A stretch of DNA of 64,000 nt, taken from Hypomyces perniciosus. Its lineage: Eukaryota > Ascomycota > Sordariomycetes > Hypocreales > Hypocreaceae. The stretch covers positions 186,001 through 250,000 of the forward strand of contig SPDT01000011.1 in assembly GCA_008477525.1 (NCBI GenBank), given 5' to 3'. The notes under the pieces are model-generated. The model ran no database searches and had not been told where the DNA came from. It saw only the letters and a program-made list of their open reading frames with translations. The position numbers were made by a program, and so were the translations under genes. The first letter of the stretch is position 1; each line of letters starts with the position of its first letter. Of this stretch, positions 44,383-56,214 are shown piece after piece.

Positions 44383-45820
44383 CTGATATGGTGGTGGTTG
44401 AGTGTGTCGGAGAGAGAAGCACTGGAGAGGCAATGCCCCGGATTTGCACACGGATCTAGAAAGTCGTTGGCTTGTGTTTCATGCACTTAAAAACAATTCA
44501 CAACGCAAGGTGATAGGCGATGAAGGCCGCGACCCGATTTGGCAGTTGGCAGCGATGCCGTGTGCCCTTTAGTAACGCCCAAGTGCAGCAGCGACGTTGA
44601 GTGGTTGAGGCTGATGACGAAGACAGGAACGTTACAAAGGTGTCTGCGTGATTCTGTGAGTGTTTGCGTGGTGGAGCAGAGAGCCAAATGTTGCATCCAA
44701 CCTCAAGCTCAAGTAGGAAGGTGACTGCGGGCAGTAGAGAGAATGACCGCGAGAGTCGGGGGTATAACTAAAGAGGAACGAAACAATGATGAAATAGAGA
44801 GCAAAGAAATGAGAACAATGTACTCAGTATGTATAAGAGATTGGAAGTCCGAGGAAAACCGGCAAAAATGAGGGGCCCAATGAGCAGCAACAAAATACCG
44901 GTGAGAGAGAGGGAGCAGTTGTTCACACCAGATGATTTTCTGTGCGTTGTGACTGGGCGAGATGCCGCTGGTGCGATTTTGGCGTGTGATTGAATCCTTT
45001 GGGACCCAATTCCTCGCCTAGGCTTGGCTTATAGTCTCGGCGGTAGTTTTTCCTAGTGACTCTTTTCTCACGCGTGTTGCGGCTTTGTGATATCTGTTTG
45101 ATCTGTGCGATGGATGATTGCGTCGCACGTGTGTTCGAGTAGAGCGGAGTCCAGTCCTGCTTATCGCCTGTCCTGTTTGAGACACCGACGAACCTGTTCT
45201 TTTCCCTCTGTGCCAAGAGAGAGTATAGTAGGGCGCTCGCTTGTCGAAAGGAGAGAGACCGCAAGCAAAGCCTCGCTGTAAACGGTCAACGTTTATTGTT
45301 GCGACAAAGGTTTTGTGTCTTGTGCGCAAAGGGCCTTAGGCCTGTGTGATCCAAGGCGATCGATCGATTTGGTTGATTCTTATCAGGTCCAAGCGAGCTC
45401 GCACAGCAAAGCAGAACGGAGATAAGAGAGGGACAGGCGCGCGTTCAACGGCAGAGAAGCGAAGTAGTAATAAAAGAGGCCGAAGCTGACGCAGTGCAGT
45501 CTACGGAGTATTCAGCGACGAAAAGCAAAAAGTCGAAGGCGACTGAGAAGAGCGAAACACCAGGCCGCGCGCGCGAATTGGGGGGGAAGAAACAAATGAT
45601 ATAGATAGACCAACAGCCTGGATTGTCAAACTCAACTCCGAACATGCAGACCCCCAACATCGAATCCAACCCTTGTCCGTAGGCACAACTCAGAGACTTT
45701 CGGCTAGCTAACAACGATATAAGCTTCGAGGAAGCCGGCAGCCTTGGGAATTAGTTCTTTCTCTTAACTGAAAGCTCGTTGCGCTCTCCGGACGCTACTA
45801 ACGCTCTCTCAATTCCCAGT
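44383..45820. other. Intergenic between divergent genes, no gene recognised
   Basis: Purine-rich stretches and short frames only. It likely carries the promoters of the divergent genes at 44341 (minus) and 45821 (plus). Confidence 0.35.
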
Positions 45821-46228
45821 ATGTCAAGCAGTGTTACTACCGTCGATAAGTTACACTACCTACACTTATATGAGCGGATACACCAATTAGAAAATGATCT
45901 CCAAGAAAAACAAAGGCTCAATGATGAGCTTGTGCGACTGCTGGATGAAGAGTCACTAAAACGGGAGATGTTGGAATTTGACATCAACCAACACAAAGAG
46001 GCTCTTGTAGAAAAGGTGCAAGAACTAAAGGAGCGAGATCAACCCATTGACACCCAGAACTGTTTGTTGGGCTTTGCTTGGGCAGAAGCTCAGAAAATGA
46101 CATTGGCTCAGCGCGAGAAAGACCAGACAATCATGCTCCTGAACAGCCGCATCGAAAATATCATGTCAAATACATCACAAGGTTGGGCAGAGATGAATAT
46201 GAGCAAAAAGCGAAAGTTCTCCCCGTAG
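45821..46228 (+). CDS. Small coiled-coil protein, 135 aa
   Basis: From ATG at 45821 (MSSSVTTVDKLHYLHLYERI) the sequence is almost entirely heptad-like helix (HQLENDLQEKQRLNDELVRL, then REMLEFDINQHKEALVEKVQ), ending with a basic KKRKFSP that could be a nuclear signal. It stops at 46228, directly before the Helitron Rep fragment in another frame. It may be a real small gene or the remaining 5' exon of a gene cut by the Helitron. Function unknown. Confidence 0.45.
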   Translation: MSSSVTTVDKLHYLHLYERIHQLENDLQEKQRLNDELVRLLDEESLKREMLEFDINQHKEALVEKVQELKERDQPIDTQNCLLGFAWAEAQKMTLAQREKDQTIMLLNSRIENIMSNTSQGWAEMNMSKKRKFSP

Positions 46229-46235
46229 TCATCTA

Positions 46236-48891
46236 GCAATATACAAGGAGGTCAATGAGTTGTTGAAGAATTTGTCAATGTACGGTTTTCGTCAGCCCAT
46301 GTCTAGGGAGCAGCGTCTGAGCATGCGCCGGAAGATCAAATCTCTGATCATCCGGTATGACGTTCCGGCCATTTGGTTCACGCTTAACCCAAACGATATC
46401 ACCAATCCCGTCAAGCTGAGGCTCGCAGCCCATCGGATTTTCGGGTCTGAAGAGGCTGAAGAGTACCTAAGAAGCCTCGATATGGCATGGAAGCGACTGA
46501 AACTGGCCATTTCGGACCCGGTTAGCTCGGCCGCGTTCTTCCACAGGGAAGTCTCGCTCCTTTTCAAGCACTACGTCAAGGTCGGGGAGGATTCGGTGTT
46601 TGGGCGAATCAGCCAGTACTTTGGAGCCGTGGAAACGAACGAGCGCGGGGCGCTTCACATCCATGGTTTGCTGTAGCTCCAAGGGAACATGAAGATGAGC
46701 AGCGTGCTCAAAGATGTCCAGGGAGACGAGCATGCTGCATACCGAGAGCGAGTGGTCCAGTATGTGGATAGCGTCTTTACTGAGGTTAGTTGGGCATAAT
46801 TGACACTAATATTGCTAGACTGTGGAGGGGCAGAGGGCAGTGCTGACATCATGATACACAAAAAGCAGGACCTGGACCTCGAGTCGTCCCATGCTATGCA
46901 GAGGCTAAGGTCGGTAACATCGGATATGTCGTCGACCCTGGCGAATACGCTGCAATTTGCCGCTTCTTTCGATGAAGAGGCTAATTTTGTGGCCGGCGCC
47001 ACTCAGACACATACCCATAGCCCTACGTGTGTGAAGTATTCCATTAGCAGACAGGGCCCCAGAAAGCATGATCTATGCCGATTTAAGGCGCCATGGAGGC
47101 TCGTGGAGAAGACAACCTTCAACGCCGATGGGGTGCTGCAGATTCGGCGGAGTCACAGCATGGTAAACAGGTGGAACAAGGCCATCGCCGTGGGTTTGCG
47201 GCATAATCACGACTTCTCTTTCATTGCCACGCAGTGTAAAACCATGGCCATTGTATATTATGTAACGAACTAAGCAACAAAGGTAGAAGACCCGTTGTGG
47301 AAGAGGGTAGCGGTAGCGAAGGAGGCGCTACAGATATTAGGCACGAAAGCTGAAGATAATAACACGGCAACACAGTCGCCGGAGACAAAGGGCGATGGGC
47401 ACGTGAACATTACCCGGCAATACTTGATGAGGGTAGCCAATCGCATATTCACAGAACGGCCGTTGTCGCAAGTAGAGGTTATGGCTCACCTTCTTGGCTA
47501 TCCGACAGAGTTTGGGGCTAATAGGTCATGGACATTTTTGAACGTATCATCGCTTTACTGGCATATTTTTCGGCAGTGGAGACAGTTACAGCGCCAAGGT
47601 GGCCAGGAGGTAGGGAGCGAGCCAACAATGGACGAAAGCATTTTTGTGGAGGAAAGTGGTGAGAGAGTATCTTTGATAGAGGCATATGCACATCGCGGTG
47701 AACTGCTCCGACATCTATCATTGTATGACTATATGTCTATAGTCAAGTTAAAGCGCAGAGGTTTAGGTGCCGATGGGGACCAGGAGCTTAGCTGTAACAC
47801 AGCCTCAGACTCTTGCGTCTGGGGTGAAGAAGTCCCGCTTCAGAACGGGTGTCCATTCTCGCGAAAATGGGCACAAAGCCTGCGACAACCGGGCAAGCAC
47901 GCCGTCGTTTGCATCGACGGGTATTTAAGCATGGATTTCTCAGAGGATAATGAAGGATCGTGGTATCGGAGGTAAGTAAAGCCCACCGCAGCGCCGCAGC
48001 CATATATTAGGAGCTAATAAGGGTTACCTATCGTATCATATCAGGGCGGCTGTACAGCATCTCGCCATGTTTGTGCCGTGGGAGAATTTCTTGTTAGAGA
48101 CGTCAGAGGCGGATATTAACGATATATGGAAGAGGTGGAAAAAGGACCTGTCGCCGCGGCTCGCGTTTCTGGCAGACAATATCCAGTTGCTCCGGCGATC
48201 GGCCGAGGACGTGCAGCGTGACGCCAGGCAGTGGGCGGCCATGTCTGGGGATTGCGACTACACGGCCGATGGGACCGTCGCAGAGCTAGATGGTGATGGC
48301 GACATGGTCGTGGAGGTGTATTGTACAGGTGATATTGGCTATGGCACGTGCCTGATTGACGTCCTTAGATGTGCCATGGGCGCGAACCAGATAACGGCTG
48401 GATCTCGGGAGATTGCCGACATGGTCTCTAAACTGTGCCGGTTCGAGCGGGTTGCCCTGCGCTCGGCTGATGAATTAGAAGCCAGCAGAGTAGTATGTGA
48501 ATCAGGTCCAGAAGTGGGCGACTTCCGGGGAGCAGGGTTTCCGGGGTGGCTGCTTCCAGTGCAGCATACGCTAAAATCCATCAAGTCACAGCAGACAAAG
48601 GCGTCAAGGGAGATTGAGAAGATGATCCAAGGCATACAGAGCCAGTCCGTGGAGGCGGCCGGCCGGGAGGGCATTGTAGAAACATCATCAACAAGCGGCG
48701 AGGAAGGGCCGAGGGCCTTGCTAGTGCGAGAAGAAGGTCCTAGCGCAAGTGTGCGGTATGGACCATCGACATCATTCTTAGAGGCGGGCCGGCAACTTGT
48801 AGAGTGGTTTACTCTGAACAGAGGACAGTCGATGGCGTTTTTGCTAACATGCCGCCAGCTTGATCTCTTGGATAGAGAGGAAAGGCAGTAG
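46236..48891 (+). pseudogene. Helitron Rep/helicase fragment, 5' and 3' truncated
   Basis: The Helitron-like N domain is clear: YKEVNELLKNLSMYGFRQP, PAIWFTLNPNDITNPVKLRL, SSAAFFHREVSLLF, and the HUH motif HIHGLL at about 46660. A TAG follows it (46674-46676) where tryptophan is expected. The tyrosine region reads YYVTN then TAA at 47271-47273 then ATK, so the second catalytic-type tyrosine is a stop. Coding resumes (PLWKRVAVAKEALQ, RQYLMRVANRIFTERPLSQV, EVMAHLLGYP; spliced or shifted near 47974-48060) to 48891, ending at GRQLVEWFTLNRGQS, where the Pif1-type helicase should start. No Walker motifs follow. Helitrons move by rolling-circle transfer; this piece is inactive. No Helitron ends were located. 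Confidence 0.82.
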
Positions 48892-49060
48892 CATTGTGCC
48901 TACTCCTTCCCTTCCATCAAGCCAGTGCTCTTTGTTTCAATTCTAAAGAGCTGCGGAAGAGATCACTGGTAGTAAGGCTATCCGCCTTCAAAGCTGAGCT
49001 CACTAACCCGAACTCTACAACTGCTGCTGACCAGAATCCTCCGTGGAGAGTATTGCGGCC

Positions 49061-49900
49061 ATGTTCTCTCTAGAAGCCATTACGGAGATCCTGAAGTAAT
49101 TTTTCTACTGCCATCGCCGTCCCCGAGGTACATTATAATTCACATACAGGGCACGGGAGGCTGAAGAGTTTACCGACTATGCCTTCATTTGCGAAGGACA
49201 GAGAATACCCGCCCACAGAGTTATTATTTCCAGTCAGTCTGCAGTCTTTCGCACTGTGTGTACTGGGTCATTCAAGGTAGAAACGGGTTCAACTGTGCCC
49301 CCTTTCATGCTGATATACATTCAGGAGGCAGCTGGAACGTATAAAATAGATGATTACTCACTCACAATGGTGCGGCGAATGGTCAATTAACTGTATACAG
49401 GTAACTACGATGAGCAATCCGCGGGAGAAAACTCAGACGAGCAGGCTGATGCTCTTTACGGCCTATCGGTCCATGCAAAGGTGTTTGCATTAGCTGACAA
49501 ATACCTCATCAACGCCTTATCGGCAGACAAGTACTGGAAAGCTCTGAGAAGAGAACCAGATATATGCAACTTCCTCCGCTCAACACCTGAGGTTTATACA
49601 TTAACACGCGACTCAGTGAGAGCACTCCGCGATAAGGCTCTGAACTTCGCAAGGGAGAAGCTTCCAGCATCGCTAATCTCTCCAGAGACCAAAGAGATTT
49701 ATGATAAAGTGACCGCTGAGATTTCTGAATTCACCAAGGATCTTCTCGATTCGTTTCTACAACAGCCCTTAATGGGAAGTTGTTCGCATTGTGGGCGTGG
49801 CAAGTCGGTGCCAGTTGAGGCCCTACAGTGCAGATGCACAAAGTGTGGCGAAGGCGGCGCTAAGTTCTGGAGCCCGCAGCAGCGATGGAATAACTATTGA
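49061..49900 (+). pseudogene. BTB/POZ domain protein with one in-frame stop
   Basis: Exons 49061-49095, 49150-49276 and 49325-49900 with GT-AG introns of 54 and 48 bp join in frame. The BTB fold is visible in FTDYAFICEGQRIPAHRVII, SQSAVFRTVCTGSFKEAAGT, IDDYSLTMVRRMVN, then a TAA at 49388-49390, then LYTGNY and HAKVFALADKYLINAL. The conserved motif is normally VxYLYTGxY, so the stop replaces a tyrosine. A helical region and a C-terminal zinc-like cluster (CSHCGRGK, CRCTKCGEG) end at 49900. With the stop read through the protein is 245 residues. Fungal BTB proteins of this type are common; role unknown. Confidence 0.78.
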
Positions 49901-51610
49901 ATGTAAATACACGTCTAATTACCAGCTAAAGCATGTAAGACAATGCCGCTCAACCACATTCACTCCTGATAATAGCTTCAGTCTCATCACGCTGGGAAGG
50001 AACAAGTTTGGTCGCAGCGTTACGGTGCCAATCCCGACGAGTGTATTCTGGCTGTGGGTATGCCCCCGCTGTCATCCCATGACGTCGCCAAAGCCATGAT
50101 CCATGATGACACGTACAGGAGTGCTTAGTAATCAGGTTTGGCAAAGTTGCCACAGCCAGATGCTATGCTTTTATTGCACCAGTATGCTGCAGTATCAGCT
50201 ACGCACGCTATCAAGCCACATTCGGCAGAAAGTGTACTCAAATGCGAACATGAAAATCAGCCCCTACTCCGTACTACACAAGACTTTCCCGCCCGTCTTC
50301 GTGTTGCCGATATGTGGGCGGAAGTGGGCGTGAGTAAGAGGTTGGTCCACATCGTCCCAACTACAAAGTAGTAGAGTGTTGGCACACGCGCATACCTGTG
50401 CGACGCATGCCTGAGGCATAGATAACTCAAGTTTGTACCTCCGTAGTGTAGGGTACGATACCCCCATCGACAAGGTCACCTGGGAGGACCAAAGCCATGA
50501 TTAGCCCGCTTCTACGGAGTCCGCACGTACACTTCGCTCCATCAACGAACGTCCGTGTTATACTTGTCCATTCCTTGCTCACGCCCCACTCGACTGAAAT
50601 TCAACCTCTTTCACACGGCTCCTCTCTTTTGCAACTACGGCGCTAAGCCCCAGCATGCCCGTGCGCAGTCGTATTGACATACCTCGCCTGCAAGCATTTT
50701 ATGAAGACGTCTCTAGATGCAGGGATATAGCGAATCTCGCTAAACTGGTCAAACAATACGTAGGCACTCTGTCCATGGGATCGAGTTCCGCTAATTACAA
50801 GTATCTAGTTGATGCTATGTGGAAGTCCGGGTTTCATTGAAACGAGCCCCGGCGCTCTAGCGTCATGCCCACTCCTAGACAACTGCATGATCGTACTGCT
50901 GAAGGGATCTTTTCGTCTGGATGACGTGATTAAAGACATTACAGAGACTTACGTTGGCCTCAAGACGGATAGATCAAAGACATTGCTAGTGAAAGGCAAC
51001 AGCACCATTGTTTGGTTTCCCAGTATCTGCTGCTGGGAGTCTTCTGGATATCCTTTAGTGCGAAAGGGAGAGTGCCGCAGGAACCTAGGTATTGTAATCC
51101 CAAGGGATCACAAGAACCCCATGTGGTGGGAGGAAGATGCGAGGACGCCAACGAAGTGGTGGAAATGGTTCTGAGACGGCGAGAGGGAGACAATATGCAG
51201 AGGCTACGATGCCTTGTCCTGATAGGAGAGCGCCCGCTCCGGCCGTGTTAGTCAGTATTGACGGGGAAGGTATATTTGGGCATAGTGACATCGAGTATGG
51301 ATCAATTTTCGAACATACATTCTATCTAGCAATCCCTGCTTAAACTCATCTTCAATGCCCTGTGTTTGGAGGAAAGTCGACTCCCCCGATATATTTCCCC
51401 ATTGTGTCCTCTCTATAAGACTGATAGAAGTGGATTGCCAGACCTAAAGAGCCGCCACTAGGTTTAAGGAAGACTTGGAGGTGGAGAAAAACGGCAGGCT
51501 CAAAAAAGGATCAGAAAATATGTTGCATGCTCAGAAGTCATTGGGCGTGAGGCTGTCCGTGCGTAACCCTTTGTTAGAGGGTGACTGCAGAAAACGTAGG
51601 AATTTCGATA
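49901..51610. other. Possible gene relics, unassigned
   Basis: Frames at 50655-50840 (MPVRSRIDIPRLQAFYEDVS), 50884-51174 (VLLKGSFRLDDVIKDITETY) and 51240-51343 (VLVSIDGEGIFGHSDIEYGS) have protein-like composition but shift frame from one to the next and match no family I can name. They may be pieces of one dead gene. 49901-50640 shows nothing. Confidence 0.25.
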
Positions 51611-51613
51611 GTG

Positions 51614-51960
51614 GAGTTCCTCCTACCGGATCCTCCTCGCACGCATCGCTCTCAACATGTTAGAGAAGACCGCCCATAACCTGAAACGGGGTCTCACACG
51701 CTGGGCACTCGAAGTTGTATCCATCATCGTAGCATTTGTAGTGTCGCGACTGATAGCACTCAAAGGCAAGGTCGATAATCTCTTCATCGTCAACTTCCGA
51801 TTCACAAATGCCAAACTCGAGGTGTAGAACCATCGCCGAAGCTGACGGGAATTTTCTAGGGCATCCGAAGCATTCAGTGGTCTTTGGCTGGTGCGTCCGG
51901 AGGTGCTAGACGTCGTTAGGTATTGAGGACCTAGGGGTAGGCGGCGGCTTCCGAGCAAGG
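51614..51960 (-). pseudogene. C2H2-type zinc finger protein fragment with stops
   Basis: One minus-strand frame reads LRTHQPKTTECFGCPRKFPS, then AMVLHLEFGICESEVDDEEI, YQSRHYKC, and FECPACETPFQVMGGLL, stop, HVESDACEED. It has the paired-cysteine and histidine layout of fungal C2H2 proteins (CFGC...H; CPAC...H...C). The TAA after GLL and a TAG before HLRTHQ both replace probable glutamines, fitting CAA/CAG-to-TAA/TAG change. Only a fragment of the gene is visible. Confidence 0.65.
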
Positions 51961-52589
51961 CAAGTGGAACCTAGCCAAATATGCCACATCATGCTGACCT
52001 CACGCGAGCCTTTACTGCAGTTTCACTCAACTACCAGTTTGAGCGCCGTTCAAGCCAATTGAGGCATCTCGAGCTTTGTCCAAGTGATGTCTAGAGTAGA
52101 ACACATTCTCACCATCTTAGTAGCCTTGGAGTTTGTATGCCGGTTGAGGCAAATGAACGCGGCGAAGCAGCCATAGCCTCGTCAAACTTCAGCTTATGTA
52201 TAAGCGGTCATTACTGAGAGGGCTTCACGTCGACTCTGCCAGACTTAGAGCCGTGACCATCGCATACTGTACTTGCGGGAGGATTTCCTTTTCAATTCTT
52301 ATTTCCGCCAAGAATATGGCCGCATTGGTGGTGGAAAGGTAAAGCCATACGATGGTTTTCAAGCTGAGAAAGGGAAAATCTGAACATGGTCACTCATATT
52401 TTGGGTGTTTGGATATCTTGTTCCCCCGCATGGTACTGTACGCAATTCGTTTTCTGCTGAACTGAGACAACGTGAAACGTTTAATCTTATCAAAATTGTA
52501 TATTCTGATGTAACTATGCATTTGATTGATTGCCAGTTGGTAGGGAACCTGCCGCCAAATACACTCATGCGTCTCCTGGGCGAACCCAG

Positions 52590-52800
52590 TGTCAGATGCT
52601 AATAGGGCAAGTAGACTAAAACACCCCCTAGGGGCCAAAGGCCCCTAGTCCAGGTCATGTGACTAGAAAGGAATATATAATATATAGGATAACTCTTCCC
52701 CTATCTTGGAGGGAAGGTTAGAGATCAATATAGTCACCTACCTACTCCCTACCTGCTAGGTTCCGGCTACGCTGCAGCCGAAATATATCCAGACTCCTTC
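52590..52800 (+). repeat. Possible solo LTR or small repeat with 9-bp stem hairpin
   Basis: TGTCAGATGCTAATAGGG at 52590, a perfect hairpin CTAGGGGCC-AAA-GGCCCCTAG at 52628-52648, a TATATA block near 52675, and a pyrimidine-rich tail (ACCTACCTACTCCCTACC near 52737) resemble the layout of a Copia-type LTR. A right boundary and duplication were not found. Confidence 0.35.
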
Positions 52801-53189
52801 ACTCTCCTCTTGGTGTGCCTTCGACTCTGACACCATGACGACCCCTAGAACATGTCTATCGAACTCTCCGACGCCTTGTTATTTTGATTCAACGACAATG
52901 GAACCATTTGGGGATGTTGGCTAATCAATGACTTCGTGCGATATCCTTTGGCTTCATGAAGGCACTGCCTGGTTCTCGCACTCATGATGCATACAGTTCA
53001 GTGAGAAGGTTTTATAATCATCTGTTCTGGAAAATGGCATAATAATAAGGAGACTTTTGATTACAGAGTAAGAAAGTATAGGCAACATTCGCGTCTGCCT
53101 ACATTGGAAACATTCTAAGATATTTTTCTCAAATGACTTTGAACCAGTTGTCGTCCAGCCCTTTTAGCAACGAAATCCGTTCATGGCCC

Positions 53190-54396
53190 CTAGTGCTTCG
53201 CCTTCTTTCGCGGCCGAAACTCAGTGGCGTACATCTTGAAAAAATCATCCGGTTCCGTGGGATGGGCACCTGTTACATCGTGGAAGGCGGTGGTGGAGAC
53301 GTAATTCGTCTTGCCCTCACGAACCAGGTTGTAGTATTCGAGGAGATATTCCTTCTCCGATTCGTCGCTTTGCGATTGAGACGCTAACACTCTTTTCGCC
53401 TCCTTTCTGAAAGAATTTATGAGTTCATAGTCTCTCTTTGCGGTAAGGGTAGTACTTACTCAGAAATGTTCTCAAACTCCATCTTCGTCCCAATTGCTTT
53501 GCCGGCGGCTTGGGCCAGCTCCTTTCCAGCACAGAGCAGAGGGCCTGCGCAGAATTATTCAGCATGGCTTCACTTTTTCAATGACAGCATATCTTTCAAA
53601 AAGCTCTTACCGGTTACAACCATCATTTGACCGCGATGTCTATCGTCAAATCCGTGCTTGCCTTTGCCGGCGAGGACATGAGCTGCGACGTGAGCAACAT
53701 CCTATGAACTTGTCAGCGAGCAATACTCTTAGGTGCAGAAGCAGTCATACGCACTCCTAAGGCAACTGGTGCGAATTTATGCGTCTCCCCAATCGGCAGT
53801 GGAAGAATGCCCTCAGCCTTGGCTTGCTCTGAGTATAGTAGCAGATTCTCCGCATAGAATCCAGCGCTCGAGACATTAGAGTTTGCTTGAGACCAACTGT
53901 CCGCACATCAAACAAACAAGACTTACCGAATAACACAGGGAGAATGGCCAAGCGGCGTATCAGCATCACCCTTGCTTGCCAGAACCACGCTCTCTATGTC
54001 AATGAACTCTCTCAGACGGGGCTGCTTCGCCGGATCTGCATAGTCGCAGCCAGCCGAGCTGATGAGAAGAACGTTGGACACGCCAGCCTTCTTGGCCGCA
54101 TTGGCAAGTTCTAAGGTGATGTCGAACTTGTCGTGGTGAGCGGGAGGAATTAGACAGATGGTATCACACCCAATCTCCCTGAGGGCCGTCACCACGACGC
54201 GCTCCCGGCCTGGTTTGTGGGGAACGATTTTTGCTCCGAGCTCCTCAAGCTCTTGAGCCTTGGAAGAAGACGGATCCATAGTCATTCCGGTGAGGCTGCT
54301 AAGCTGCCGAGAGAATTTGCCCTCCTTGAGGAGAAGCTCGGCGATCAGAAAGCCGGTTTGGCCGTCCGCGGCCGTGATGCAAATATTGCGGGACAT
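53190..54396 (-). pseudogene. NmrA-like family protein, five exons, one-base frameshift
   Basis: Exons 54396-53927, 53866-53755, 53701-53611, 53545-53460 and 53406-53190, with GT-AG introns of 53-65 bp. Start chosen at ATG 54396 (MSRNICITAADGQTGFLIAE), which opens into the nucleotide-binding loop. Further segments: LLISSAGCDYADPAKQ, AGFYAENLLLYSEQ, KFAPVALGDVAHVAAHVL, HRGQMMVVTGPLLCAGKE, then FENIS and LLEYYNLVREGKTNY, ending FKMYATEFRPRKKAKH. The exon sum (976) is not a multiple of three: exon 4 has an extra A at about 53521 (GGAAAGGAAGCTGG where GGAAAGGAGCTGG restores the family sequence). Either a frameshift or a base-call error. A NAD(P)-binding redox sensor or reductase role is inferred. 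Confidence 0.78.
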
Positions 54397-55309
54397 TCTG
54401 GCGATAGAATGTGTATGACTGAGTCGAAAGTACGTAAGATGCTTGACGTACCTCAATTATAATTCTCTGTAGATGGTTTGAGGGTCAAGGTAGGTTATTA
54501 AATCCCCTTCGCGTAGATTTCTGAGCACGTCTCTAGGTACGTCACTGTGAATTTACAATTTTAACAAATACTTGATTTAGGCGAGGGGTTCCCAAAAGTA
54601 AAATATGCCGTCTATATCCAGATCAAGACTGCGGTATGAAGCTTACTATCGACGATTTTTACATAATAGAATGATCGAGATTGGGCCAAATCTGCTACTC
54701 CTCAGACACAGAGAGAAAAGCGTCGGATGGCAAGTGCTCCGGTCCTAAACATGTCTGCCCAGAAACAACGAAGTCTAGCGTGCTAGACAGCATCCCTGTC
54801 TATTCCAGATGCGCGCTGAATGGTTCATTACCGAGTGTCGGCAATTAGAAGTGTCGGCGGCAGGTTCTTTCACATTGAGGCATGGTGCACGTAATGGTTA
54901 CCGCATCAGTATGGTAGATGAACAGCCACAACAAACCATTTCATAATCGATGACAACACAGTGACTGCAAAGTACAGTACATGTCTGCAGACACATTGGA
55001 AGCACTTGTCGACATGGTTCCTGTGTAACATTCACAATGATATAAGCATGCCGTGAGCGCTGCTTCAACGCCAGGGTCACTGCACAGGCTCAAGGACCAC
55101 AAAGCCTATTTTAAGCTACTTATACCACAAATATCTACCATAGAAGGTACACGGATGAGCGAGAATTCAAACCAGCTCGACCTTCGCCACACGACTCCAG
55201 AGCCTAGACTGCCGACACCCACTAGTTAGGCCAGCGCCAGCGCCGGCTGCTAGGCCCGAGCCGACGAATTGGCCCTCGGGCGTCAAGCCACTATGGGTCC
55301 TTAGGGGCC
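54397..55309. other. Intergenic, no gene recognised
   Basis: Short frames only; the last part may already belong to decayed upstream sequence of the LINE fragment that follows. Confidence 0.35.
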
Positions 55310-56193
55310 GATGAGCCAAGCTAGGAGCCAGCCTCCCGGCCCCACAAGGAGCAGCTCCGACGGTCGCGGCAGTCCGCCGAATAGCTAAGCAACAACTGAA
55401 AAACCGCTTCACAACATGGTGGGCACAGGAGCCCCCAGAGTCCTACCGACAGCTTCAATTACAGGCTACCTTACGGTGCCCGCCAGAATTCCAGCTATCT
55501 CGCCCTAGCCTACACCAGCTCATCGCAGCCCGGTCAGGGCACGGAGACTTCGCAGAATACCACCTGCGCTTCCACCCAGACAGCCCAGTGCGGCTATCTT
55601 ACTCCTGCGGCAAGGAAAAGACGCCCGCACATATCTTCTCCTGCAGGAAGATAGACCCAAAACACCGAATCCGCTTAGGACCTAACCCAGCAAGCACTAT
55701 CCGCCGGGTAACAGTCCCTGATTTCCACGAATTCGTCAAACCGATTGAAGCCACCGGCTTCTTCACATACACCTGTTCTCGCTATTAGCGGTAGCTGCTA
55801 GGGCCCGGAAGGGGTACCCTGCATTTTCATTCTTCATAGAAAACCTTATCATACACCTCTTTTTCTATCTTACGGGCTGCGGCTGGCCAGCCAGCACGCC
55901 CAAACAAGCTAGGACCTGGAACCTCCTGCTTGCGACCTCCCCGACGGCACTGAAGCTGTCCAATGCCGCTGACGGGGTCCAGCATCGCACAACCCCAGCG
56001 CCGTTGAGCCGAGATTTGCTAGATAGCGAACTCTATCGTAGGCTTAATAAGGGTATTTTTAGCGCCTAGGGTCTACTTTAGGGAAGGAAGGTAGTCTTAA
56101 TAAGCAGATAGTATAGTAACTAGCCTAGCACGTCCTTTGCCCCATTAGGGGATTGCCCATGCTAAGTGGCGGACAAATAATATCATCATCATC
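55310..56193 (+). mobile_element. LINE 3' fragment, further family, (ATC)n tail
   Basis: Plus-strand coding from about 55315 (AKLGASLPAPQGAAPTVAAV) through RFTTWWAQEPPESYRQL, PPEFQLSRPSLHQLIAARSG, HGDFAEYHLRFHP and a knuckle-like YSCG-x8-H-x3-C ends at 55786-55788. A GC-rich 3' UTR and the tail ATCATCATC end at 56193. It is the most divergent of the LINE ends here and has lost the first knuckle cysteine seen in the others. Confidence 0.7.
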
Positions 56194-56214
56194 GACAGCA
56201 GGCACCGCTTCAGC

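Noticed and set aside
48892..49060. Pif1-type helicase domain after the Helitron Rep
   Set aside because: No Walker A or other helicase motif is readable in any frame; the BTB gene begins within 170 bases.
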